From Candidatus Saccharibacteria bacterium GW2011_GWC2_48_9 (GTDB lineage: Bacteria; Patescibacteriota; Saccharimonadia; Saccharimonadales; Saccharimonadaceae), in the NCBI GenBank assembly GCA_001003725.1, contig LCPR01000005.1, positions 82,891-146,890 of the forward strand: DNA of 64,000 bases, written 5' to 3'. Shown here one piece after another: positions 51,854 through 59,415 of the stretch. The notes beneath the pieces are model-generated. The model had not been told where the DNA came from. It did not search any database and worked only from the letters and a program-made list of their open reading frames with translations. Numbering within the stretch: position 1 is the stretch's first letter; every line of letters begins with the position of its first letter. Made by a program: the position numbers and the translations under genes.

Positions 51854-53886
51854 TGAACCTGTCATTGCCGCTGCGTGAGCTAGGTGGAGTTGGTGAAAAA
51901 ATTGACGAATCTTTTCGACGAGTTGGGCTTCGCACGGTAAAAGACCTTATACACTATTTGCCAAGAACCTACGATGACTATACGCAGCAGAGCGCTATCG
52001 CTGATTTGCGACCCGGCAAAGCTACTGTGATAGCCAGGGTCGAATCTACTGAGACGCGCACAGTGAGGCGTGGTATGCGCATCACAACGGCAACACTTGT
52101 CGACGATACAAGTAAGATTAAAGCGGTATGGTTCAATCAGCCGTACCGTGCAACGCAGCTCAAAAAAGAAGAGCGATATATGTTTACTGGCACTTTCGAG
52201 TTTAGTTATAACAGATACCAGCTAACTAATCCCGCGGTCGAACAAGCAAAAGTTCTTGAACAGCAGGCAGGTGAAAAAATCGTGCCTGTGTATCGTTCAA
52301 TCAAAGGTATCAAGCCGCAACTGATGAAGAAATTGATCGCAAGCCTTCGGCCGACGATCACTATGCTGGGCGAAACATTGCCTGCGAAAGTAATAGAGTC
52401 GCAGGGGCTGATGAGCAACTCACAGTCGCTAATGGCGTTGCATTTTCCAAGTTCGCAACAAGAAATTGCCGTAGCGAAAGAGCGCGTAGGATTTGAGGAG
52501 TTGTTTCAATTGCTACTCGCGAGTCAGCTCAACAAGCAAGCCAATACACGCCTAGCCGGCTGGAAGATACCGTTCGATGTAACTGCTGCGAAGAACTTTG
52601 TGGACGGATTGCCTTTTGCGCTCACCGACGCGCAACGGAGGGCAGCATGGCAAGTTATTCAAGATTTTGAATCCGAAATACCTATGAACCGGCTATTGCA
52701 GGGCGATGTAGGATCGGGGAAGACGGTGGTAGCAGGATTTGCTGCGCGACAGGCAGCTCAAGCTGGCTATCAGTCTGCGCTCATGGCACCAACGGAAATA
52801 TTGGCCTCGCAGCATGCTGAGACACTGCGCGTGCTACTTGCGCCATTTGGTGTGGATGTCGGTTTATTAACGGGAAGTGTGAAAGGAAAGGCGCGTACAG
52901 CGCTTCTAGCACGCATCGAGTCTGGTGAGGTAGACGTTGTGATTGGTACGCACGCACTGATTCAGAATAAAGTTGTCTACCATAAGCTTGGTTTTGTAGT
53001 GATCGATGAGCAGCATCGGTTTGGTGTTGCTCAGCGTCAAGCGTTACTAGAGAAGTCGGCGCGCATGCCACACTTACTTGCCATGACAGCGACGCCGATA
53101 CCTCGTAGCTTGGCGTTGACTGTATACGGTGAACTTGACGTGTCGGTGCTCGATGAGCTGCCCGCTGGTAGAAAACCGATCGAGACAAAAATATGGGCTC
53201 CAACGAACACCGAAAAACTTTACGCACAGGTCGATAGTGAAATCGGCAAAGGGCGTCAGGCGTATATTATCTGTAGTCTCATCGACGAAGACCCGGAGAA
53301 CGACGTAAAGAGCGTCGAGGCTGAACACAAAAAGCTCAAGAGTACTATTTTTCATCATCGACGAGTAGGGTTGTTGCATGGCAAATTAGCTCCAGCCGAA
53401 AAAGAGGCGGTGATGCAGCTTTTTGCCGATGGCGAGCTGGACATCCTTGTGAGTACAACAGTGGTCGAGGTCGGAGTTAACGTACCGAATGCAACCGTGA
53501 TGATTATTGAAAACGCGGATAGGTTCGGCCTCAGTCAACTACATCAGCTGCGTGGACGCGTGGGTCGTAGTAGTCATCAGAGCTATTGTTTTCTCGTGAT
53601 GAGTGATAGTGCTAAGCCATCGGCGCGGCTTCGGGAAATCGAAAAGTCTCAAGACGGCTTTTATTTAGCCGAGGTAGACTTGCAGCTACGTGGCCCTGGT
53701 GAAATTTACGGTCGCTCTCAGCATGGTGCACTCAACCTACAGGTTGCAAGCCTTGGCGACACAAAACTAATAGCCCGTGTACAGATTGCGGTACGCGAAT
53801 TTCTAGCTTCTGGCGATGATTTGGTACAATATAAACAGTTGGCAGCGCAGGTGGAGAAAAACCAGCGGCTTACCACTCTAAATTAA
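51853..53886 (+). CDS. recG: ATP-dependent DNA helicase RecG
   Basis: Reverses stalled replication forks and processes branched DNA; 677 residues, as expected. N-terminal wedge/OB domain (GKATVIARVESTETRTVRR), Walker A QGDVGSGKTVVAGFAA, DEAH-type VVIDEQHRFGV, motif III AMTATPIPRS, the motif VI and TRG-like region GRVGRSSHQSYCFLVMSD. Its ATG overlaps the mutase stop by one base (TAATG). Confidence 0.96.
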   Translation: MNLSLPLRELGGVGEKIDESFRRVGLRTVKDLIHYLPRTYDDYTQQSAIADLRPGKATVIARVESTETRTVRRGMRITTATLVDDTSKIKAVWFNQPYRATQLKKEERYMFTGTFEFSYNRYQLTNPAVEQAKVLEQQAGEKIVPVYRSIKGIKPQLMKKLIASLRPTITMLGETLPAKVIESQGLMSNSQSLMALHFPSSQQEIAVAKERVGFEELFQLLLASQLNKQANTRLAGWKIPFDVTAAKNFVDGLPFALTDAQRRAAWQVIQDFESEIPMNRLLQGDVGSGKTVVAGFAARQAAQAGYQSALMAPTEILASQHAETLRVLLAPFGVDVGLLTGSVKGKARTALLARIESGEVDVVIGTHALIQNKVVYHKLGFVVIDEQHRFGVAQRQALLEKSARMPHLLAMTATPIPRSLALTVYGELDVSVLDELPAGRKPIETKIWAPTNTEKLYAQVDSEIGKGRQAYIICSLIDEDPENDVKSVEAEHKKLKSTIFHHRRVGLLHGKLAPAEKEAVMQLFADGELDILVSTTVVEVGVNVPNATVMIIENADRFGLSQLHQLRGRVGRSSHQSYCFLVMSDSAKPSARLREIEKSQDGFYLAEVDLQLRGPGEIYGRSQHGALNLQVASLGDTKLIARVQIAVREFLASGDDLVQYKQLAAQVEKNQRLTTLN

Positions 53887-53888
53887 AC

Positions 53889-54704
53889 ATGTATTCAGGA
53901 ACAACATTTCGAAATAAATCCGGTAGACTCATGGGTGTGCACCAGCGCATTGACAGAGTTGCTAGGCGTCATATCGTAACCCATGTACCACATGAGGTTA
54001 ACTTTCCGCTGTACCGCGATATAGTGCATTTCGAGGGGCTCAACGGACCCGATGGCATCAAGCGTAAAAGCCCCGCGCAGGATGAGCCGTGGCACTATAT
54101 CAATCCAGATGACCCCACAGACACGAATCTCCTTGAAATGATAGATGATCACATCGAAAACATGGCCGAAGCATTACGGACAGACAATTACACTAGGGTT
54201 GCATTCGAGGCTGCATGGATGGCGCACGCTATCACAGATGGCCTTACGCCAGCGCATCATTTTCCGCTCGAAGAAAAGCTTGAGCAGCTGCGGGGCGAGG
54301 GCATAGAGACTCGTACCTCCACCAAAGAAAAGATTGTACTGCCAGGCGAAACCCCGCGGCATAAGATTAAAAACAATTGGGAGTATTGGGGCGCCAAAGG
54401 TGTCATGACGACACATTTCAGCTTTGAGCTTGGTGTTGCTACTACGTTGTCAGGTGCGCGACTCGACGGTATTCATAGGTTTGATGTCGGTGATATTGCT
54501 CAGCTTGAAGAGCATGGGTTTCGCGAGTTGTTTTTGCATATATTACACGATATTCACTCCATGGGCATGTACGAAGAGTTTCAAAAAAAGGGGTGGACAA
54601 GACATCTTGCGCGCGAAACGAAACACGAGCTAGTGCCACTCATTATAAAAGCCGTGTGTACGGGCTGGTATAGTGCTATTTTGAAGTCGCAGGCAGCCAA
54701 GTGA
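53889..54704 (+). CDS. Uncharacterised soluble protein with His/Asp metal-site-like motif
   Basis: 271 residues, not recognised as a named family. A central helix reads WMAHAITDGLTPAHHFP, an H-x3-D-x5-HH pattern reminiscent of zinc-dependent phospholipase C/S1-P1 nuclease folds (a D and two His at spaced helix positions). Other conserved-looking histidines occur in the N-terminal MGVHQRIDRVARRHI, VPHEVNFP and DIVHFEG. No signal peptide is seen. It is located between recG and rsmD, with 2-base spacing and a 4-base overlap (GTGA) to rsmD, so it is cotranscribed with them. Metal-dependent hydrolase is a guess. Confidence 0.65.
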   Translation: MYSGTTFRNKSGRLMGVHQRIDRVARRHIVTHVPHEVNFPLYRDIVHFEGLNGPDGIKRKSPAQDEPWHYINPDDPTDTNLLEMIDDHIENMAEALRTDNYTRVAFEAAWMAHAITDGLTPAHHFPLEEKLEQLRGEGIETRTSTKEKIVLPGETPRHKIKNNWEYWGAKGVMTTHFSFELGVATTLSGARLDGIHRFDVGDIAQLEEHGFRELFLHILHDIHSMGMYEEFQKKGWTRHLARETKHELVPLIIKAVCTGWYSAILKSQAAK

Positions 54705-55261
54705 GAGTCCGTGTCATAGCGGGTAAGTATGGTGGTCGCATGCTCGATGCCCCTCGTGGCCGCACCACGCACCCCATGGGTGAGCGTATCCGTGGTGCAA
54801 TGTTTAATGGTCTGATGTCTGAACTTCCTGGCGCCTCGGTGCTCGATGCCTACGCTGGTACAGGTGCGATAGGCCTAGAAGCGCTTAGTCGCGGCGCACA
54901 GACGGTTGAGGCGGTAGAGTACAATCGGCTAGCGCAGAAGGTTATTAGTCGCAATGTCGAGCTGCTTGGGTTAGAAGATGACGATAACTATAGACTATAC
55001 CGTGGGCGCATGGCATCGTACATCTCAAATCATCCCGATGCCAAATTTGATATTATTTTTGTTGACCCCCCGTACTATGAGATAAATCAGCACTTATCCA
55101 CAATTGAGCGACTTTTTGGACTACTCAAACCTACAGGGCTTATGGTATTATCAAAACCAGGTAATAGTGAGAGCCTGGTGCAACCAAACGGAATTGTTGT
55201 GGTGGACAATCGTAGTTACGGAGACGCACATCTCATTTACTACCGACAAAGAGGCGCTTAA
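54701..55261 (+). CDS. rsmD: 16S rRNA (guanine966-N2)-methyltransferase RsmD
   Basis: 186 residues, full length for the family. N-terminal MRVRVIAGKYGGRMLDAP with RTTHPMGERIRGAMFN (the family RPTxDRVREALFN), SAM motif I LDAYAGTGAIGLEALSRGA, and catalytic motif IV DPPYYE. The GTG start at 54701 overlaps the upstream TGA. A terminator hairpin overlaps its stop codon. Confidence 0.92.
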   Translation: MRVRVIAGKYGGRMLDAPRGRTTHPMGERIRGAMFNGLMSELPGASVLDAYAGTGAIGLEALSRGAQTVEAVEYNRLAQKVISRNVELLGLEDDDNYRLYRGRMASYISNHPDAKFDIIFVDPPYYEINQHLSTIERLFGLLKPTGLMVLSKPGNSESLVQPNGIVVVDNRSYGDAHLIYYRQRGA

Positions 55262-55273
55262 TAGCGTCTTTTT
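55248..55273 (+). terminator. rsmD terminator
   Basis: A hairpin (arms about 55249-55257 and 55264-55271, with two G-U pairs) ends in T5. It overlaps the rsmD stop codon. Confidence 0.75.
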
Positions 55274-55302
55274 GTTATCCTATAAGAACTAGCATAGTCT
55301 AA

Positions 55303-55328
55303 GAGTACCCTGTGTATATAGGGTACTC
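55303..55328. other. Unassigned perfect hairpin
   Basis: GAGTACCCT / AGGGTACTC, 9 perfect pairs with an 8-base loop, between the rsmD terminator and the tRNA. There is no T-run on either strand, so it is not a usual terminator. A second short inverted repeat (CGCTA / TAGCG) follows around 55353-55371. Confidence 0.5.
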
Positions 55329-55392
55329 GTGAAGAGCACGAATGTATGGCAACGCTATAGATGCGTAGCGCACACGGAAATTTTGACAAAAT

Positions 55393-55416
55393 AAAAACAT
55401 CGGTCAAACCGATGTC
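55393..55416 (-). terminator. Terminator of tRNA-Leu(UAG)
   Basis: On the minus strand, ACATCGGT-ttg-ACCGATGT (8 pairs) followed by a T-run, starting 7 bases after the tRNA CCA. Confidence 0.8.
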
Positions 55417-55422
55417 TTTATT

Positions 55423-55507
55423 TGGTACGGATGAAAGGACTTGAACCTTCACGCCCGGAGGCACTAGCTCCTAAGGCTAGCGTGTCTACCAATTCCACCA
55501 CATCCGC
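55423..55507 (-). tRNA. tRNA-Leu, anticodon UAG
   Basis: 85 bases including an encoded CCA. It folds as a class II tRNA with acceptor arms GCGGATG / CATCCGT, GTGGTGGAATTGGTAGACAC-type D arm, anticodon stem GCTAGC-CT-TAG-GA-GCTAGT in the minus-strand sense, a long variable arm (TGCCTCCGGGCGT) and a GGTTCAAGTCC T arm. The first acceptor pair is G1-U72 rather than G-C. It is followed by its own terminator. Confidence 0.95.
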
Positions 55508-55600
55508 GTAGTTGCTTGGTTCCACTTTTGTAAAAAGTAGCTTATATATAGTATCACAACTGTAGTTGAGTACAAAATAACGAACGCCTATAGACAATTA

Positions 55601-55609
55601 TGCTATCAT
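55601..55609 (+). promoter_or_regulatory. Promoter of the FAD-oxidase gene
   Basis: TGc-TATCAT with a leader of about 23 bases carrying GAGGA before the ATG at 55639. Confidence 0.5.
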
Positions 55610-55638
55610 AGAGGTAAAGCTTAGAATAGAGGACGGTA

Positions 55639-57288
55639 ATGAGCAAGATTTCCCAGTACCTGAACGAACATTTACTCGGCGATACGACGACGAGCACTGC
55701 AGTGCGTCGCATCCTATCTACCGATAGCAGTATGTTGGCTATGATGCCAGACGTGGTCGTATATCCAAGAGTAACCAATGACATCCGCAAGGTCTTACGT
55801 TTCACGTATCAACTTGCACAAAAAGGCCATGCTATTAGCGTAGTCTCACGTGGCGCCGGTACCGACCAGACCGGTGCAGCTATCGGCCAAGGCATTGTGT
55901 TGAATACGACGGCACACATGAACACAATTTTGGAGTTCGACGGCAAGCAGCGTCTTATTCGCGTGCAACCAGGAGCAAATTTTGGTGCAGTTAATACCGC
56001 CCTTAAACTCCAGGGCTGCTTTATACCCGCCTACCCGGACTCGGCCGAGTACAGTACGATTGGTGGCGCGGTTGCAAACAATGCCAGCGGCCGTCTTTCT
56101 GGACAACACGGTGCTATCGATGAAAGTGTATCAGAGCTAGAGGTTGTGTTGGCAAACGGAGATGTTATTCAAACGGCTCGCGTGAGTAAGAAAATATTGA
56201 GCAAAAAGAAAGGCTTACAAACGCTAGAGGGCGAGATATATCGTGCTGTCGATAATCTCATTACTGACAACCAGGCATTGATTGATGACCAACTGAACAC
56301 GAGTGTAATTGATAATTCGGGGTACGCAGCACTTCGCAAGGTAAAGCAAAAGAACGGTTCGTTCGACCTCACACCATTGTTTATCGGTAGTCAGGGTACT
56401 TTGGGAGTGATATCGGAAATGATCATGAAAGCTGAGTTCTTCAATACTCACGATTCTTTTGTGGCGGCACTCTTGCCAGACGCACATAGCTTCATTGACT
56501 TTATCGATGAACTTCGCGCTGTTGCGCCAGATATTCTAGAAATATACGATGCAATGCTTGCGAAACAGGCACACGTACACGGTAAGCGTTATCAGCTCAT
56601 GAGCAAAGCTGCAGAGCAGAGTGTTGAGTTGACGACTGGCGGCGTAGTACTGTGTGGGTTCCGCGACTTTAGTGAACGAGTACGTAAGAAGAAAATCAAG
56701 AAAGTTGCGAAGTTGGTGCAGAAGCATGGTGGTATATCCCAAGAAGCATTCACGCCAGAAGCATTGGCTGAAGTAAGTGCGCTCAGGGGCTTACCGCACG
56801 CGGCTGTATATTCAGATGAGAAAAATAATGTAGTGCCTTCGCTATTTCGTGGTGTATATATCCCACACGGTAGGTTTGAAGAATGTCTACAATCTCTGCG
56901 GCTACTAGAAAAAACATCGGGTGTGACTTTGCCATTTAGTGGCTATGCGACAGATGGTGTATATAATTTCTGGCCACAGTTTACCTTGCGCTCTGCTGCG
57001 GAGAAGCAAAAGCTACTTAAGCTATACGACACATTTACAAATGTCATATACGATCACGGTGGGTCTATCGTTGCAGAAGCTGGAGAGGGGCGACTAAAAA
57101 TGCCATTTATACAAAAGCACACAGACCCGAACGTCTCCAAGATGTACGCAGATTTACGGGCAATTTTTGACCCATATGGTACGCTGAACCACGGCGTAAA
57201 GCAGCCTACCGAACTACGGAGCGTTGTAGCGCACCTGCGACCTGGCTACGAAGGTGTTGACGAAGCAGGCTACTCGAGTCCTAGCTAG
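55639..57288 (+). CDS. FAD-binding oxidoreductase (glycolate/D-lactate dehydrogenase-like)
   Basis: 549 residues. PCMH-type FAD domain: VVYPRVTNDIRKVLRFTYQLA, VSRGAGTDQTGAAIGQGIVLN, YSTIGGAVANNASGRLSGQHGA; FIGSQGTLGVISEM is in the place of the family GSEGTLGI. The C-terminal substrate domain has FPFSGYATDGVYNFWPQ-like (LPFSGYATDGVYNFWP) and AEAGEGRLKMPF (the family GDGxGR). No iron-sulfur cluster domain is present, so it resembles the stand-alone Dld2/GlcD-type flavoproteins that oxidise 2-hydroxy acids. The acceptor is unknown. A GAGGA site lies 5 bases before the ATG. Confidence 0.85.
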   Translation: MSKISQYLNEHLLGDTTTSTAVRRILSTDSSMLAMMPDVVVYPRVTNDIRKVLRFTYQLAQKGHAISVVSRGAGTDQTGAAIGQGIVLNTTAHMNTILEFDGKQRLIRVQPGANFGAVNTALKLQGCFIPAYPDSAEYSTIGGAVANNASGRLSGQHGAIDESVSELEVVLANGDVIQTARVSKKILSKKKGLQTLEGEIYRAVDNLITDNQALIDDQLNTSVIDNSGYAALRKVKQKNGSFDLTPLFIGSQGTLGVISEMIMKAEFFNTHDSFVAALLPDAHSFIDFIDELRAVAPDILEIYDAMLAKQAHVHGKRYQLMSKAAEQSVELTTGGVVLCGFRDFSERVRKKKIKKVAKLVQKHGGISQEAFTPEALAEVSALRGLPHAAVYSDEKNNVVPSLFRGVYIPHGRFEECLQSLRLLEKTSGVTLPFSGYATDGVYNFWPQFTLRSAAEKQKLLKLYDTFTNVIYDHGGSIVAEAGEGRLKMPFIQKHTDPNVSKMYADLRAIFDPYGTLNHGVKQPTELRSVVAHLRPGYEGVDEAGYSSPS

Positions 57289-57332
57289 TTGAAAAAAGTT
57301 ACAGAACACAGTAAAGTAAATGATGGAAATAA

Positions 57333-57419
57333 GCACGAGTGGCGGAATTGGTAGACGCGCTAGCTTCAGGTGCTAGTGTCCGCAAGGACGTGGAGGTTCA
57401 AGTCCTCTCTCGTGTACCA
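57333..57419 (+). tRNA. tRNA-Leu, anticodon CAG
   Basis: 87 bases including encoded CCA. Acceptor arms GCACGAG / CTCGTGT, D arm with AATTGGTAGAC, anticodon stem GCTAGC-TT-CAG-GT-GCTAGT, variable arm GTCCGCAAGGAC, and T arm GGTTCAAGTCC. The first acceptor pair is again G1-U72, as in the other tRNA-Leu of this window. It is followed by a terminator. Confidence 0.96.
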
Positions 57420-57424
57420 TGACA

Positions 57425-57454
57425 ACAGCATCGCATCTGCGGTGTTTTTGTTTT
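57425..57454 (+). terminator. Terminator of tRNA-Leu(CAG)
   Basis: CATCGC / GCGGTG hairpin (six pairs with one U-G, loop ATCT) followed by T5, G, T4. Confidence 0.75.
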
Positions 57455-57474
57455 GAACACATCTTTTCCTGGGG

Positions 57475-57480
57475 TATACT
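57475..57480 (+). promoter_or_regulatory. PspC-domain gene promoter (leaderless type)
   Basis: TATACT ends 6 bases before the ATG at 57487, with no Shine-Dalgarno. Confidence 0.6.
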
Positions 57481-57486
57481 ATATAT

Positions 57487-57699
57487 ATGACAAAACGATT
57501 ATATCGATCGCAGGCTGACAGGAAAATTGCGGGAGTATGCGGAGGGCTTGGAGAATACTTTGGAGTTGATCCAGTGATTTTTCGTGTTATTGGTGTACTC
57601 TTATTGTTACCGGGTGGATTACCTGGCTTCATACCGTATGTAATCCTATGGCTTATAGTACCGAAAGATCCTCGACAATCATCTATTGCCGCGTCTTAG
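57487..57699 (+). CDS. PspC-domain small membrane protein
   Basis: 70 residues. The N-terminal KRLYRSQADRKIAGVCGGLGEYFGVDPVIFR matches PspC (shown in sections: KIAGVCGGLGEYFGVD, then VIFRVIGVLLLLPGG). A single, slightly broken membrane helix follows (about 35-60) and ends in IVPKDPRQ. Family proteins work in envelope-stress sensing. It sits alone with a leaderless promoter and converges on the minus-strand membrane genes. Confidence 0.85.
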   Translation: MTKRLYRSQADRKIAGVCGGLGEYFGVDPVIFRVIGVLLLLPGGLPGFIPYVILWLIVPKDPRQSSIAAS

Positions 57700-57700
57700 T

Positions 57701-58147
57701 CTAGCTGAGGCCAACTAGCAGAACAAGAAATATCATAGCGTACAGTACATCTAGTGACCACGCCCAGGGTCGTTCGCCCCACTGAATCTTTGCAGAAAAT
57801 GCAAAAAACATGCGCGCAGCTTTGTGTGAAACTTTAAGATAATAGTTGAATATCCATAAAAAGTCAGGAAGCGTAGAGAAAACGACGCCCACGACAATGA
57901 GCAGCGCTTTGTCTGGATGGAGCGCTAGCGCTAGCGCGAGAAACGCGATACACAGAAGCGCATCAATCACTAGTATCTTGTGAAACCTCCTCGAGCCTAC
58001 CGTAGCCGCGTCGTCTCGTCCATAGTGCGGAAATGTATCAAGCACAAAATGCAAGGCGAATGCAATTAAAGGCACATATGCGACGTATTGCGGCGGCGTT
58101 AAAATAGCTACCAGCGAGCCCGATAGCACATGATTAAACCCTAGCAT
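57701..58147 (-). CDS. Membrane protein, DUF457/YdjM-like (uncertain)
   Basis: 148 residues with about four hydrophobic segments. It begins MLGFNHVLSGSL and has an HFVLDTFPHYG segment, a His/Asp arrangement seen in the YdjM/DUF457 membrane-bound metal-dependent hydrolase-like family. That call is tentative. Its start overlaps the GtrA gene end by 14 bases, so translation is probably coupled. The stop follows the PspC gene by one base on the opposite strand. Confidence 0.6.
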   Translation of the reverse strand: MLGFNHVLSGSLVAILTPPQYVAYVPLIAFALHFVLDTFPHYGRDDAATVGSRRFHKILVIDALLCIAFLALALALHPDKALLIVVGVVFSTLPDFLWIFNYYLKVSHKAARMFFAFSAKIQWGERPWAWSLDVLYAMIFLVLLVGLS

Positions 58148-58646
58148 CTATTTCCTTGTTGCGTTCAAAGGTGAGTGCATGGTGCCGGCTGTAGCGAGCA
58201 TGGTTGCGCGTGGGCGTGAACACCCAAAATTTCAAGCCTACATACGACCATACTGCAAAAAACAGCCCACTGAGTATAAGTGCTACATAGTGCTCATATC
58301 CGTCGATCGAAGGCTGCACGCCAATCAGCATGCGTCCAATGACAGTGACTAATACGATATTTAGTAGAAAGTTGAAGCTCATAAACACAACAAATCGTGC
58401 GATTTGGCTATTGGTTTTACCGCTTTGCGATGAACCGAATACCCATGCACGATTGATCACAAAAAATACAATGTGAGCGAGGGCGCTGCCGACGACCATA
58501 CCAATGAGGGGGTGTATTGCGAGTACACTTTGGGCGATAAACGTGCCTACGATTGCACCAACAAAAAGTACGTTTCCTGCAACCTGTAATTTGATAAACT
58601 GCACGGCAGATCGTACGAAAGACCGAGAGTGTGTGATACCTGCCAT
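58134..58646 (-). CDS. GtrA-like membrane protein
   Basis: 170 residues from ATG 58646; a longer frame to 58724 would run through the promoter region. Four membrane helices and the GtrA pattern are visible: FIKLQVAGNVLFVGAIVGTF, VGSALAHIVFFVINRAWVFG (family xNRxWTF), ARFVVFMSFNFLLNIVLVTV, and VGLKFWVFTP near the end. GtrA proteins are linked to flipping lipid-linked sugars. TGg-TATACT ends 10 bases before the ATG, so the leader is only about 3 bases. Confidence 0.8.
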   Translation of the reverse strand: MAGITHSRSFVRSAVQFIKLQVAGNVLFVGAIVGTFIAQSVLAIHPLIGMVVGSALAHIVFFVINRAWVFGSSQSGKTNSQIARFVVFMSFNFLLNIVLVTVIGRMLIGVQPSIDGYEHYVALILSGLFFAVWSYVGLKFWVFTPTRNHARYSRHHALTFERNKEIDARV

Positions 58647-58697
58647 AGTATGTACTAGTATACCACGTATGCTTACCTGATCTGGTACCATAGGGCT

Positions 58698-59300
58698 ATG
58701 ACACAGCATGGAATGCCACCTCACCCCCAGCCTTGGCCGTTAGATAAACGGTATGATAAGCAGCTGCTTGCAGCTGGAGACAAGCGTAATGTAGCGGATA
58801 AATATCGATATTGGACGATTGAGGCAATACGCGACGACCTGCGTGAATCATCGGCGGGTTGCGAAATTGCGATAGAGAACCTGGAGAGGGACTTTAATAT
58901 GGGGACGATTGTTCGTAATGCCAATGCATTTAACGTGAAGACGCTTCATATTATCGGCAGACGACAGTGGAATAAGCGGGGCGCGATGATGACAGATGTA
59001 TATTTGCAGCTTGAGTATCATGCGACTGTGGCTGATTTTTTGCAAGCGACAGCCGGCAAAAGCTACGTGGCGGTAGATAATACCGAAGGGGCAGTTGCTT
59101 TACACGACGTGGCCTTGCCGCGTAGTGCAATCTTGGTATTTGGCAGTGAGGGGCAGGGTATATCCGACGATCTTCTTGGTAAATGTACTCTTCACGTTGA
59201 AATAGAGCAATTTGGTAGTACGCGTTCTATAAATGTGGGTGTGGCATCTGGTATACTAATGTACAAGTGGGCTGAGCAACATATTCTTTCAACAACCTAA
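58698..59300 (+). CDS. SpoU/TrmH-family RNA methyltransferase (second copy)
   Basis: 200 residues. An N-terminal extension (PWPLDKRYDKQLLAAGDKRN) precedes a SPOUT domain: ENLERDFNMGTIVRNANAFN (motif 1), LVFGSEGQGISDD (motif 2) and IEQFGSTRSINVGVASGILMY (motif 3). In motif 1 a Met replaces the usual Asn-Val-Gly context (NMGTIVRN). The target is unknown. A TGg-TACCAT element ends 6 bases before the ATG. Its promoter region overlaps the divergent GtrA gene's upstream area. Confidence 0.85.
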   Translation: MTQHGMPPHPQPWPLDKRYDKQLLAAGDKRNVADKYRYWTIEAIRDDLRESSAGCEIAIENLERDFNMGTIVRNANAFNVKTLHIIGRRQWNKRGAMMTDVYLQLEYHATVADFLQATAGKSYVAVDNTEGAVALHDVALPRSAILVFGSEGQGISDDLLGKCTLHVEIEQFGSTRSINVGVASGILMYKWAEQHILSTT

Positions 59301-59315
59301 CGGTGAGTGTGTTTA

Positions 59316-59342
59316 TTGACATAAGCACAATTTTGTGATAGT
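59316..59342 (+). promoter_or_regulatory. Promoter of the LPxTG surface protein gene
   Basis: TTGACA (59316-59321), then GATAGT (59337-59342, preceded by TGT) with 15-base spacing, or TAGTGT (59339-59344) with 17. The consensus -35 suggests strong expression. Confidence 0.5.
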
Positions 59343-59376
59343 GTGTAAGTAGTAAGTTAATGGAGTGAGGTGTCAA

Positions 59377-59415
59377 ATGCGAGGTATACGAAATATTTGA
59401 AATACGTTTCGTCAT
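59377..59415 (+). other. In-frame ATG plus early TGA upstream of the surface-protein start
   Basis: An ATG at 59377 with AGG 7 bases before it reads MRGIRNI, then TGA (59398-59400), then NTFRH in the same frame as the surface protein from 59416. If the TGA were TGG, the result would be a longer, more basic signal-peptide start. Confidence 0.6.

Noticed and set aside
59377-59415. UGA recoded as glycine or tryptophan genome-wide
   Set aside because: TGA is the true stop of gatC, galU, the FKBP gene, the HEPN-like gene and the gene before rsmD, several with overlapping starts, so the standard code applies.
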